A stretch of 64,000 nucleotides of DNA, taken from the NCBI GenBank assembly GCA_030434875.1, contig JAUISW010000001.1:3486001-3550000 (forward strand), in the 5' to 3' direction. The notes beneath the pieces are model-generated. The model searched no databases. It saw only the letters and a list, made by a program, of their open reading frames with translations, and was not told the origin of the DNA. The position numbers and the translations under genes were made by a program. The DNA is from Lachnospiraceae bacterium C1.1. GTDB lineage: Bacteria; Bacillota; Clostridia; Lachnospirales; Lachnospiraceae. Positions 16,834-24,350 of this stretch are shown here, piece after piece. Numbering within the stretch: the first letter of the stretch is position 1; each line of letters begins with the position of its first letter.

Positions 16834-16851
16834 CTCCGTCCCCGCAGCTCA
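16823..16851. repeat. REP-like element, half unit, hybrid end
   Basis: TGACCCTATAACTCCGTCCCCgCAGCTCA; the last bases follow the GCTCA variant. It supplies the last sense codons and the stop of the NUDIX gene. This is the last copy in the window. Confidence 0.75.
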
Positions 16852-16877
16852 TTTTTCGGGAATACAGCGTACAATAC

Positions 16878-16906
16878 TTGACACAACAGTCATTTACGGA
16901 TATAAT
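16878..16906 (+). promoter_or_regulatory. Consensus sigma-A promoter of greA-lysS
   Basis: TTGACA, a 17-nt spacer and TATAAT, both hexamers perfect. Transcription would start about 16913, some 60 nt before greA. Confidence 0.88.
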
Positions 16907-16976
16907 ATCACGCGCAAAGTGGAAATTTTTTAAATATTGTATTTAAATAAGTACATAAATGAAAGGAAGAAAAAAG

Positions 16977-17474
16977 ATGGATGCACAGCCTGTTGTAAAG
17001 AAAAACATTATCACTTATGAAGGCGTTCAGAAGCTCGAGGCAGAACTTGAAGAGCTCAAAACCGTCAAGAGAAAAGAAGTTGCAAGAAAAATTTCTGAGG
17101 CAAGAGAGCAGGGTGACCTGTCCGAGAACGCAGAGTATGATGCAGCAAAAGCTGAGCAGGCTGAGTACGAAGCCCGTATCGGAGAGATCGAGGCTATCCT
17201 TAAGCATGCTGAAGTTGTAACCGATGAAGAAGGCGACGATAACAAGGTTCGTATCGGCTGCAAGATCAAGATCATGGATATGGAATACAAGGAAGAGATG
17301 GAATATCGAATCGTTGGTTCCACAGAGGCAAACAGCCTTAAGGGCAAGATCTCTAATGAGTCTCCTGTAGGAAAGGCACTCCTCGGTCATAAAGTCGGCG
17401 ATACAGTTAAGGTTGAGACAAAAGCAGGAATCCTTAAATATAAGGTTCTTGATATTTCAAAATCCGGCGAATAA
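16977..17474 (+). CDS. greA: Transcription elongation factor GreA
   Basis: 165-aa GreA: an N-terminal antiparallel coiled coil (about 10-85) whose tip carries the acidic [15 protein letters not shown] motif that reaches into the RNA polymerase secondary channel, and a C-terminal FKBP-like domain (about 90-165) with [17 protein letters not shown]. It stimulates transcript cleavage in backtracked complexes. ATG 16977 has AAAGGAAG about 8 nt upstream. The consensus promoter lies upstream and lysS follows 28 nt later. Codon choice is more GC-rich and regular than in the flanking accessory genes, as expected for a highly expressed gene. Confidence 0.96.
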   Translation: MDAQPVVKKNIITYEGVQKLEAELEELKTVKRKEVARKISEAREQGDLSENAEYDAAKAEQAEYEARIGEIEAILKHAEVVTDEEGDDNKVRIGCKIKIMDMEYKEEMEYRIVGSTEANSLKGKISNESPVGKALLGHKVGDTVKVETKAGILKYKVLDISKSGE

Positions 17475-17502
17475 TTAGCAGAACTGAAAGGAGATTAGAC
17501 AG

Positions 17503-19413
17503 ATGCCTGAGCAGGATATTCTTGCGATAAAGAGAGAAAAACTGAAGGATCTTCAGGATGCGGGAAAGAATCCTTTCCTTATAACAAAATATGATGTAAC
17601 ACATCACACAACAGAAGTTAAAGATAAGTTCGAAGAGCTTGAGAACAAAGAAGTAAGCCTTGCAGGACGTATGATGTTCAAGCGTAAGATGGGTAAGGCT
17701 TCATTCTGTAACCTTTCCGATAAAGAAGGAAAGATACAGGTTTATGTAGCTCGTGATTCCATCGGTGAGGAAGCTTACGAAGAGTTCAAAAAGATGATGG
17801 ACGTTGGAGATATCTTCGGCGTTAAGGGTACTGTTTTCAGAACCAAGACCGGCGAAATTTCCATACATGCCCAGGAGCTTACTCTTCTTTCAAAGAGCCT
17901 CCTTCCGCTTCCGGAGAAGTTCCACGGACTTACAGATACAGATACAAGATATCGTCAGAGATACTTAGACCTTATCATGAACGATGAAGTTAAGGATACC
18001 ATGATCAAGCGTTCAAAGATCATCAAGCTTATCCGTAACTTCCTTGATAACAAGGACTTCATGGAAGTTGAGACGCCTATGCTCGTTGAGAACGCAGGCG
18101 GTGCCGCAGCTCGTCCTTTCACTACATATTACAATGCGCTCAGCGAGGAGAGAAAGCTTCGTATCTCACTCGAGCTTTATTTAAAGAGACTTATCATCGG
18201 CGGACTCGAGAGAGTTTACGAGATCGGCCGTGTTTTCCGTAACGAGGGAACAGATACAAAGCACAATCCTGAGTTCACACTTATGGAGCTCTACCAGGCA
18301 TATACAGATTACAACGGAATGATGGATCTCACAGAGGAGATGTTCCGTTATCTTGCAGAGAACGTTTGCGGAAGCGCAGTTATCACATACGCTGACAAGG
18401 AGATCGACCTTTCCAAGCCTTTCCGCCGTCTCACAATGGTAGACGCTATCAAGGAGCAGACAGGCATCGATTTTGACACCGTTAACTCTGATGAAGAAGC
18501 TAAGAAGATCGCTGACGAGAAGAAGATCGCATACGAGCCTCACCACAAGAAGGGCGATATCGTAAATCTTTTCTTCGACGAGTTCTGCGAAGACAAGATG
18601 ATCCAGCCTACATTCATCATGGATCATCCGATCGAGATCAGCCCTCTTACAAAGAAAAAGCCCGAGGATCCTTCAAAGGTTGAGCGTTTCGAGCTTTACA
18701 TCAACGGTTGGGAAATGTGTAATGCTTACTCCGAGCTTAACGATCCTATCGATCAGAGAGAGCGTTTCGCAGCTCAGGATGCACTTGCTGCAGCCGGCGA
18801 CGAAGAAGCTAACCACACTGACGAGGACTTCCTCACAGCTATGGAATATGGCATGCCTCCGACGGGCGGTATCGGTTATGGTATCGACAGACTCTGTATG
18901 TTGCTCACAAACAGCGCAGCCATCAGAGATGTAATCGCGTTCCCGACACTCAAGTCCCTCAGCAAGGATAACACTCTAGACCATGCAGCTGCAGAGGACA
19001 AGTCAGGGTTCTTCACACCGAACAGCCAGATCGATTTCAGCAACGTTAAGATCGAGCCTCTTTTCGAGGAAGCTGTTGATTTCGAGACCTTCAGCAAGTC
19101 TGATTTCAGAGCTGTAAAGGTTAAAGATTGTGTTGCCGTACCTAAGTCCAAGAAGCTTCTTCAGTTCACACTTGATGACGGAACAGGCACAGATCGTACG
19201 ATTCTCAGCGGAATCCACGCATTCTACGAGCCTGAAGAGCTGATCGGAAAGACCTTGGTTGCAATCACCAACCTTCCGCCTAGAGCAATGATGGGTATCG
19301 AGTCCTGCGGTATGCTGCTTTCAGCAGTAAACAACCTTAAGGATTCAGAGGATGAGGAACTTCACCTTCTTATGGTTGATAACCACATCCCGGCTGGTGC
19401 AAAGTTGTACTAA
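17503..19413 (+). CDS. lysS: Lysyl-tRNA synthetase (class II) with C-terminal tRNA-binding domain
   Basis: 636 residues. The anticodon-binding OB domain (about 50-140) is followed by the class II catalytic core with motif 2 FRNEGTDTKHNPEFTLMELY and motif 3 GIGYGIDRLCMLLTN, ending IRDVIAFPTLK near residue 490, where most LysRS proteins stop. The extra 110-120 residues (FSNVKIEPLFEEAVDF, FRAVKVKDCVAVPKSKKLLQ, NLPPRAMMGIESCGMLL) are an EMAPII/Trbp111-like OB fold, as at the C-terminus of many MetRS proteins. This should raise tRNA affinity. Good SD (AAAGGAGA). Co-transcribed with greA. Confidence 0.96.
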   Translation: MPEQDILAIKREKLKDLQDAGKNPFLITKYDVTHHTTEVKDKFEELENKEVSLAGRMMFKRKMGKASFCNLSDKEGKIQVYVARDSIGEEAYEEFKKMMDVGDIFGVKGTVFRTKTGEISIHAQELTLLSKSLLPLPEKFHGLTDTDTRYRQRYLDLIMNDEVKDTMIKRSKIIKLIRNFLDNKDFMEVETPMLVENAGGAAARPFTTYYNALSEERKLRISLELYLKRLIIGGLERVYEIGRVFRNEGTDTKHNPEFTLMELYQAYTDYNGMMDLTEEMFRYLAENVCGSAVITYADKEIDLSKPFRRLTMVDAIKEQTGIDFDTVNSDEEAKKIADEKKIAYEPHHKKGDIVNLFFDEFCEDKMIQPTFIMDHPIEISPLTKKKPEDPSKVERFELYINGWEMCNAYSELNDPIDQRERFAAQDALAAAGDEEANHTDEDFLTAMEYGMPPTGGIGYGIDRLCMLLTNSAAIRDVIAFPTLKSLSKDNTLDHAAAEDKSGFFTPNSQIDFSNVKIEPLFEEAVDFETFSKSDFRAVKVKDCVAVPKSKKLLQFTLDDGTGTDRTILSGIHAFYEPEELIGKTLVAITNLPPRAMMGIESCGMLLSAVNNLKDSEDEELHLLMVDNHIPAGAKLY

Positions 19414-19570
19414 TCGACCACGAAATTTCTGTAACAAAATTGATTGGAAAAGGGTGTTACAAATACCATTTTGTAACAAATTGACAACAAAAGCCTTTCC
19501 AAACACACTTTGTGACACTTCGTGATAGCTTTGTTATAGAGAATATAATAGTCATAAGACTACTCCAAAA

Positions 19571-19618
19571 GGAGTCGCTTTTCTTAAAAGTAATTTTAAG
19601 AGGTGCGGCTCCTTTTTT
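19571..19618 (+). terminator. Rho-independent terminator
   Basis: GGAGTCGC pairs with GCGGCTCC (one G-U), with an internal second stem in the loop, followed by TTTTTT. Confidence 0.7.
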
Positions 19619-19679
19619 GCGTTCAGTTAGATATTTTTTGACCATATTAATAATCCAATTAATCAAAGGAGGAAGTTCT

Positions 19680-19967
19680 ATGGGATTGGAGAACGACAAC
19701 TATTACAGCGTGGCAAGACGAAAGGAAGTGCGGGAGGAATCACGGAAACTCAGAAAGAAGTTTCTGCGATACAAGGAAGCAGAAATCGTGTATAGCATTC
19801 AGCATAAAAAGCTGTTGGAACTGGCAGATGCTGCTGGAGCTCTGTACCGGATCGATGGATATGTATTGATCAATCGTGAAATATTTGATGAGTATCTGGA
19901 GCAATTTCATCAGCCACCGAAGACAAAGGCTAAGGCTGCACCGAAGGTCAGCAGGTGGAAGAAATGA
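19680..19967 (+). CDS. DUF6462-like small DNA-binding protein, copy A
   Basis: 95-aa protein with a strong SD (AAAGGAGGA). A basic N-terminal half (RRKEVREESRKLRKKFLRYK) precedes a short MerR/excisionase-like helix-turn-helix (KKLLELADAAGALYRIDGYV, LINREIFDEYLEQFHQPPK). The closely similar protein at 25000-25281 belongs to an integrative-element backbone. It is likely a recombination directionality or regulatory factor of that element, a role inferred from the fold and context only. Confidence 0.75.
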   Translation: MGLENDNYYSVARRKEVREESRKLRKKFLRYKEAEIVYSIQHKKLLELADAAGALYRIDGYVLINREIFDEYLEQFHQPPKTKAKAAPKVSRWKK

Positions 19968-20080
19968 GCGGAACTATATGGATGTATTCGGATCTGATGA
20001 GGCACTTGCTGACGAGATCTGAATCGCATCGAAGTAAGTCCTGGTTGGGGATAATGATAGAAGCAGGCAGTAAGGTATAA
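19964..20080 (+). pseudogene. Decayed partner of the DUF6462-like gene
   Basis: Overlaps the previous stop by ATGA, exactly as 25278-25589 overlaps 25000-25281. It begins MSGTIWMYSD (compare MSGCIWKYSQ) but continues out of register, ending after 38 codons at TAA 20078-20080. Probably the remnant of the second DUF6462-like gene. Confidence 0.5.
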
Positions 20081-20141
20081 GTCGAAGGAGATTCCATCAT
20101 GTGCCAAGAGTTTGCCTAGAGCTGAATACATTAAAAATAAT

Positions 20142-20222
20142 GCGAAGGAGTCTGCAAAACGGAAATATGACCATTTATATGGTTTGTTTTATGACCGTTT
20201 TGCAGGTTCTTTCGCTTTTTTT
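20142..20222 (+). terminator. Long hairpin terminator or attenuator upstream of the XRE gene
   Basis: GCGAA..CTGCAAAACGG (20142-20162) pairs with CCGTTTTGCAG..TTCGC (20195-20215), followed by seven T. The left arm CAAAACGGAAATA (20156-20168) can also pair perfectly with TATTTCCGTTTTG (20249-20261), just before the SD of the next gene. Confidence 0.65.
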
Positions 20223-20285
20223 GATGCATGGCTCTGGGCACATGACTGTATTTCCGTTTTGTGAGAACTCCGGAATGGAGGAAAA

Positions 20286-20642
20286 ATGAACACACAGAAC
20301 ATGGAGACAATCGGAGGAAGATTGAAAGCACTGAGATTGAAGGAGGGACTTAGTCAGGAACAATTGGCGGATGAACTATCTTTTGGATCTAAGAGTATGG
20401 TATCGCAGTACGAGAGCAATAAAAGAGCAATCACAATTGATGCACTACTGGAGTATTCCAATAGGTTTAATGTGACAACAGACTGGATTCTTAAAGGCGT
20501 TTTAGCACCAGCGTTTGTAGAGCCGAGAGAGTTGTATAAAGCGTTTGGATATGAAGATGTGATTGAGGTGTATTCACGGATTAAGGACTCCCAGATGCAA
20601 CAGGTGGCCTTGGCGCAGCTAAGAGTTTTAGCTGAATTTTAA
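20286..20642 (+). CDS. XRE-family HTH transcriptional regulator
   Basis: 118-aa regulator with a Cro/C1-type helix-turn-helix near the N-terminus (LKALRLKEGLSQEQLADELS, then FGSKSMVSQYESNKRAI) and a helical C-terminal segment ending in IKDSQMQQVALAQLRVLAEF, possibly for dimerisation. SD GGAGG lies just upstream. It sits between a mobile-element gene and the AbiE operon; targets are unknown. Its leader holds alternative hairpins (20142-20261). Confidence 0.88.
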   Translation: MNTQNMETIGGRLKALRLKEGLSQEQLADELSFGSKSMVSQYESNKRAITIDALLEYSNRFNVTTDWILKGVLAPAFVEPRELYKAFGYEDVIEVYSRIKDSQMQQVALAQLRVLAEF

Positions 20643-20656
20643 AGGTGTGTGAGTGA

Positions 20657-20698
20657 AGTAAACATACACACTAGAGGTGTGTTGTGTGTATGTTTACT
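20657..20698. promoter_or_regulatory. Inverted repeat operator 1 of the AbiE operon
   Basis: AGTAAACATACACAC and its exact complement GTGTGTATGTTTACT separated by 12 nt. The same pair recurs at 20741-20782, start-to-start distance 84 bp. Confidence 0.8.
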
Positions 20699-20708
20699 CT
20701 AATTTATG

Positions 20709-20737
20709 TTGCGATTGAGCAGAAGATATCATATAAT
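20709..20737 (+). promoter_or_regulatory. Promoter of the AbiE operon
   Basis: TTGCGA, a 17-nt spacer and TATAAT, lying between the two inverted repeats. The transcription start would fall at the left edge of the second repeat. Confidence 0.7.
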
Positions 20738-20740
20738 TAA

Positions 20741-20782
20741 AGTAAACATACACACAATGGCGATGTAGTGTGTATGTTTACT
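20741..20782. promoter_or_regulatory. Inverted repeat operator 2 of the AbiE operon
   Basis: Second copy of AGTAAACATACACAC and its complement with a 12-nt centre, ending 16 nt before the AbiEi start codon. AbiEi antitoxins of this family are known to repress their own promoters through paired inverted repeats. Confidence 0.82.
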
Positions 20783-20798
20783 TTAAAGGAGGGTAGAT

Positions 20799-21341
20799 AT
20801 GCTTCTTACATATAATGAATGTATAGATAAATATGGAAGCGACTATAGACTCAAAAAAGAGATCCTTAGTGGAAATATCTTTATGAAAGAAAAGGGAATA
20901 TATTCTACTAGACGCAATATATCAGATATTGAAGTAATAATGAGTAAATATCCTAAAGCTGTATTTACTGATAAGAGTGCATATTATTATCACTCTCTTA
21001 CAGATGTCATTCCCGATTATTTTCATCTTGCTACAAAGAGGGAAGATAGCCGGATAAGAGATAGTCGCGTAAAACAATCTTTTTTAAAAGATGAAATTTT
21101 TGATGCTGGCATTGAAGAGATGCAATACAATAATATATCCATCAGGATATATAATAGGGAACGCATGCTGGTAGAATTGATGAGATTTAGGTCCAAAATA
21201 CCTTTTGACTATTATAAAGAAATCATTCAAAATTATCGACGTATCACCGAAGAAATGGATTTTGGTCTTGTAGAAGATTATGCCTACATGTTCCATAAAG
21301 GCGAAATTATTATGAATCAGATACAGATGGAGGTTCTTTGA
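20799..21341 (+). CDS. AbiEi-type antitoxin / transcriptional regulator
   Basis: 180-aa protein of the AbiEi family: an N-terminal winged-helix DNA-binding region (TYNECIDKYGSDYRLKKEIL, EKGIYSTRRNISD), then a domain with AVFTDKSAYYYHSLTDVIPD that is characteristic of AbiEi, and a C-terminal helical part (ELMRFRSKIPFDYYKEIIQN). It neutralises the downstream nucleotidyltransferase and represses the operon. SD AAAGGAGGG precedes ATG. The twin inverted repeats upstream are its likely operators. AbiEii follows 5 nt after its stop. Confidence 0.88.
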   Translation: MLLTYNECIDKYGSDYRLKKEILSGNIFMKEKGIYSTRRNISDIEVIMSKYPKAVFTDKSAYYYHSLTDVIPDYFHLATKREDSRIRDSRVKQSFLKDEIFDAGIEEMQYNNISIRIYNRERMLVELMRFRSKIPFDYYKEIIQNYRRITEEMDFGLVEDYAYMFHKGEIIMNQIQMEVL

Positions 21342-21346
21342 TATAA

Positions 21347-22147
21347 ATGAATTTACATGATGAAGTAGAAAAGATTAAAGGTGAAGGGTATAGTGAAGCA
21401 AATGCTGAAGCTAAGCTATGCCAGGATATAGTGCTTAAAGCAATTGCAGAGAGTGGAATGGGGAGAAATGCTACGATTAAGGGCGGTGTTGTAATGCGCA
21501 GTATTTCTAAGAATGCCAGACGTGCTACGCAGGATCTTGACCTTGATTTTATAAGATATTCAATTTCGGATGATTCTATTAAAAGATTTATAGGAAAGCT
21601 GAACTGTCTTGATGGCTTAAAGATTGGTATTGCAGGCAACATCACAGAGCTTAATCATCAGGACTACAAGGGGAAAAGGATTACACTAACCGTTGAAGAT
21701 ACAGAAGGAACAATGCTTTCCCTTAAGATGGATATAGGTGTTCATGCTGATCTTACCCTTGAACAGGAAGAATATGCTTTTGATGTAGGCTTCCAGGATG
21801 ATGCAGTCAGCCTTTTGATTAATTCCAGACATCAGATGATTACTGAGAAATTGAAATCACTTGTAAGATTCGGAAGCCGTTCTACAAGATATAAAGATGT
21901 GTTTGATATTTATTATCTGAAGGAAGAGGTTGATGTTGATAAACTTAGGGGATGTATTGAAAAATACATTTTCGCCGATAATACTCTGAGAAATGTCACC
22001 TCGATGGATGAAGTGGTAAAGAGGACTGAGCGAGTATTTACTAATAAGAAATATATAAGTGATCTTGAAAAGTCTGGTAAAAATTGGCTTGGAGTGTCAA
22101 CAGATACGGTGCTAAAAGAAGATGTGGATTTTCTAAAAAGTATTTAG
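21347..22147 (+). CDS. AbiEii-type nucleotidyltransferase toxin
   Basis: 266-aa protein of the AbiEii/AbiGii toxin family, a DNA polymerase beta-like nucleotidyltransferase. The active-site block is GGVVMRSISKNARRATQDLD, followed by LDF, with the GG, Arg and DxD residues of the fold. A later helix carries KLKSLVRFGSRSTRYKDVFD, also typical. Family members halt growth, some by adding nucleotides to tRNA, and give abortive phage resistance. It is coupled to AbiEi and has no other partner. Confidence 0.9.
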   Translation: MNLHDEVEKIKGEGYSEANAEAKLCQDIVLKAIAESGMGRNATIKGGVVMRSISKNARRATQDLDLDFIRYSISDDSIKRFIGKLNCLDGLKIGIAGNITELNHQDYKGKRITLTVEDTEGTMLSLKMDIGVHADLTLEQEEYAFDVGFQDDAVSLLINSRHQMITEKLKSLVRFGSRSTRYKDVFDIYYLKEEVDVDKLRGCIEKYIFADNTLRNVTSMDEVVKRTERVFTNKKYISDLEKSGKNWLGVSTDTVLKEDVDFLKSI

Positions 22148-22331
22148 GTAAAGAATGGAATAATTGGTCTGACAGCGTCTGACTAATTGGATAAGAGGAG
22201 TGGCTTGATGCTGCTCCTTTTTTCACTTTATAGGAAATTCCAATTTTTTGGACAACAAATCCTAACGTACGTTCGGACATTAAATTGAAATGAATAATGA
22301 AGGAATGCATGACAAACAGACGGTATGGAAA

Positions 22332-22505
22332 TTAAAAGATGTAGAAACCATCTTCTCCAAAATCGTCATCAAGTTCGTCATCATTTAAGAAATAATCCAA
22401 ATCCAAAAGTTCATCCTCGCTCATATTGCGAATGTCCTTGGGAGAAAAACCTTCTGGTGGGTTATCCATGTACTTTTTGCGCAGTTTCTCAATGTTTTGT
22501 TTCAT
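22332..22505 (-). CDS. Small acidic protein downstream of the IS91-type transposase
   Basis: 57-aa minus-strand gene. ATG 22505 is preceded by AGGAGG at 8 nt, and TATAAT lies about 25 nt upstream of the ATG. The product starts MKQNIEKLRKKYMDNPPEGF and becomes very acidic (SEDELLDLDYFLNDDELDDD). There is no membrane segment or Cys. It lies 50 nt after the transposase in the same direction. The sequence and position suggest an accessory protein carried by the element, perhaps a transposase modulator; this is inference. Confidence 0.7.
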   Translation of the reverse strand: MKQNIEKLRKKYMDNPPEGFSPKDIRNMSEDELLDLDYFLNDDELDDDFGEDGFYIF

Positions 22506-22555
22506 GTTGGTATCCTCCTGAAAGGATTATACCAAGTATAGTCGGATTAATAAAG

Positions 22556-23704
22556 TTATGCAGATGAACGCAATCCACGAGACTTGGACATGGCTTTCTC
22601 GTATAGTTCTTCAAGAGAAACGCGCTTATGATTAAAATATAGTTCCAGGAACAGCATTGTTGAACCGCAATCGCATTTTAGAGGATCATATCCGAACGCG
22701 GAAAGCTGTGCAGTACGCCATTTATTGAAGCCACGAAGAAATGAGTGCTTTTCTTTTGAAATGGCGCGGTTAAGATTTTTGTCAATGTCTCTGTGACGGG
22801 CATAAATACCACCATAACGTATCATCTTAAAGTGTTTTTCAGGTATATGCCGTATCAGACGTTCAATGAACTCGGTTGCAGGGATGGTTTCTTCTACATA
22901 TTTGTCATCTTCGTGGCGGTTGTAGTGGAAAGTGACATAATCACCGTCATATTTGTCAATACGTGAAGTTGCAATGACGGGTCTGCCAAGGTAACGTCCA
23001 ATGTATTTAATTACGGTGGTAGGGTTGCATTTGTTGGGCTTGGCATAAACATAGAAGCCCTGTTTATTTTTGTCATAACAGGCAGCTTTGACTTTCTTAA
23101 AGGAAGAGCCAAGATAAGGTTCTAATTCATTTAAAAGTGCAGTTTGAAATGAACTGCGAAGAAGCTTGTAATTAAAATGAGTTACGTTTCGCCATTCGCC
23201 GTTGTCACTGTAACCGCCTTCAGATATTAGACAGTGAATATGCGGATTCCATTTTAGATCACGTCCGAAAGTGTGCAGGACCATGATAAAACCGGGAGTG
23301 AAATTTTTTGATTTATTTATTTTGCGGAACATATGGGAAATAACACTGTTAACAGCATGAAACAGGCAGTTAAGTAAAGAACGATCCTGTAAAAAGTAAA
23401 TCCTTAGATCTTCGGCAATGGTAAAAACGCAATGTCTATGATTGACCTTAATCAGCTTGAAGGACATGTTAGTGGTGCGTTCCATGGAATACTTATTTCC
23501 GCATGAAGGACAAAAGCGGCTGTGACAGCGAAAGGGAACAAATTTAAGTTTTCCGCAATCCGGGCATCCATACATGGCACCACCAAAGTCTGGATTGCCA
23601 CAATTAATCATCTTGTCGATGTTTTCAATGACAGATGAGCGAGGTTTCATTGTGAAAATAATTGTTTCATAGTAGTCGGTAAAGATTTTTTGCAGTATGT
23701 TCAT
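22556..23704 (-). CDS. IS91-family (Y2 HUH) transposase
   Basis: 382-aa transposase from the first well-placed ATG (23704; an in-frame upstream start at 23788 would read through a GC-rich hairpin). The N-terminal zinc-binding domain has CPDCGKLKFVPFRCHSRFCPSCG. The HUH motif is His-Ile-His in LKWNPHIHCLISEGG and the paired tyrosines are in VIKYIGRYLGRPV, as in Y2 rolling-circle transposases. A C-terminal CDCGSTM may bind a further metal. It moves single-stranded DNA one-endedly and can mobilise neighbouring genes. Confidence 0.92.
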   Translation of the reverse strand: MNILQKIFTDYYETIIFTMKPRSSVIENIDKMINCGNPDFGGAMYGCPDCGKLKFVPFRCHSRFCPSCGNKYSMERTTNMSFKLIKVNHRHCVFTIAEDLRIYFLQDRSLLNCLFHAVNSVISHMFRKINKSKNFTPGFIMVLHTFGRDLKWNPHIHCLISEGGYSDNGEWRNVTHFNYKLLRSSFQTALLNELEPYLGSSFKKVKAACYDKNKQGFYVYAKPNKCNPTTVIKYIGRYLGRPVIATSRIDKYDGDYVTFHYNRHEDDKYVEETIPATEFIERLIRHIPEKHFKMIRYGGIYARHRDIDKNLNRAISKEKHSFLRGFNKWRTAQLSAFGYDPLKCDCGSTMLFLELYFNHKRVSLEELYEKAMSKSRGLRSSA

Positions 23705-23739
23705 ATAACTATTATGAATGAAAATGGAGCAAAAGAAAA

Positions 23740-23794
23740 CCCCACCCCTCATGAGTGAGGGGCAGGGGAGTTGAAGTGCCGAAGGCACTTTTTT
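23740..23794. terminator. Two hairpins at the edge of the IS91-type element
   Basis: CCCCaCCCCTC pairs with GAGGGGcAGGGG (23740-23768), followed by AAGTGCC-GAA-GGCACTT and a T run (23774-23794). They insulate the transposase from outside transcription and may mark the element end. Confidence 0.6.
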
Positions 23795-23796
23795 AT

Positions 23797-23847
23797 GTTT
23801 ACATTTTGAGAACAGAGCATACCCATAGTTTACATTTTGAGAGCAGA
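23797..23847. repeat. Tandem direct repeat GTTTACATTTTGAGA-CAGA
   Basis: GTTTACATTTTGAGAACAGA (23797-23816) and GTTTACATTTTGAGAGCAGA (23828-23847), 31 bp apart and one base different. They lie next to the hairpins at the 5' side of the transposase and may be transposase binding sites. Confidence 0.6.
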
Positions 23848-23937
23848 TTTTGTACGGAACCTACCTTATGATTAAAGAGTCTTAAGATTCTAGGAAATTT
23901 CCAAGTGCTTTAGCATCATTTCAAAGGAGGGGAGACG

Positions 23938-24228
23938 ATGGCTAGAAGAAATATTGTGGAGCGTTACATCAGAGCTGATATTGAGAAGCGCGTTGAGATT
24001 ATTCTTGATAACTATGGTATGTTCAATCGCATTCTTGATGGTTACGAGCAGAGCCTTAGTATTGTGATTCGCAATGAGCGTGATTACAACAGAAAAAGGC
24101 TTTTAGGCGACAGTGGTATCCGAGTACAGACATCCAACATTGGAGACATAACCGCTCAGACCGCTGTTGAAAATGTGACTATTCAGCAAGCAATTCATGA
24201 TGTCAGATTTGTAGTAACATCAAAGTGA
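23938..24228 (+). CDS. Hypothetical mobile-element protein, 96 aa
   Basis: Strong SD (AAAGGAGGGGAG) before ATG 23938. The product is helical and basic at the start (MARRNIVERYIRADIEKRVE) with a C-terminal segment IQQAIHDVRFVVTSK, and no recognised motif. Its last codons overlap the remnant of an integrase C-terminus, so its own 3' end may be a fusion point. Similar short helical proteins occur on phages and integrative elements; no specific function can be claimed. Confidence 0.55.
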   Translation: MARRNIVERYIRADIEKRVEIILDNYGMFNRILDGYEQSLSIVIRNERDYNRKRLLGDSGIRVQTSNIGDITAQTAVENVTIQQAIHDVRFVVTSK

Positions 24229-24350
24229 TTCAGTACATCATGGGTCACAAAGAAATCTCTACTACAATGGAGATATACGCTGAGGCAACTGATGAGAAGA
24301 ATAAGGAAGTCTTCGAAGAACTTTCTGCAGAATTAAGCGATTTGTTTTGA
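24225..24350 (+). pseudogene. Tyrosine recombinase (integrase) C-terminal remnant
   Basis: A 41-codon frame reading IQYIMGHKEISTTMEIYAEA ending TGA 24348-24350. This is the last part of a phage-type integrase: the MGHxxISTT segment with its conserved His, then the nucleophile Tyr in EIYAEA. No upstream catalytic Arg or other domain is present, so only the tail survives. Confidence 0.82.

Noticed and set aside
17503..19413. Fusion of lysS with a separate gene by sequencing error
   Set aside because: The frame, codon bias and SD layout are uniform to the end, and the added domain is of a type known to attach to tRNA synthetases.
20101..20289. 62-codon frame upstream of the XRE gene
   Set aside because: It runs through the long terminator hairpin, lacks an SD, and its hydrophobic segment is a by-product of the stem sequence.
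22325..22567. 80-codon plus-strand frame opposite the small acidic gene
   Set aside because: It is antisense to a better supported gene with a strong SD; codon use is unlike the neighbours.
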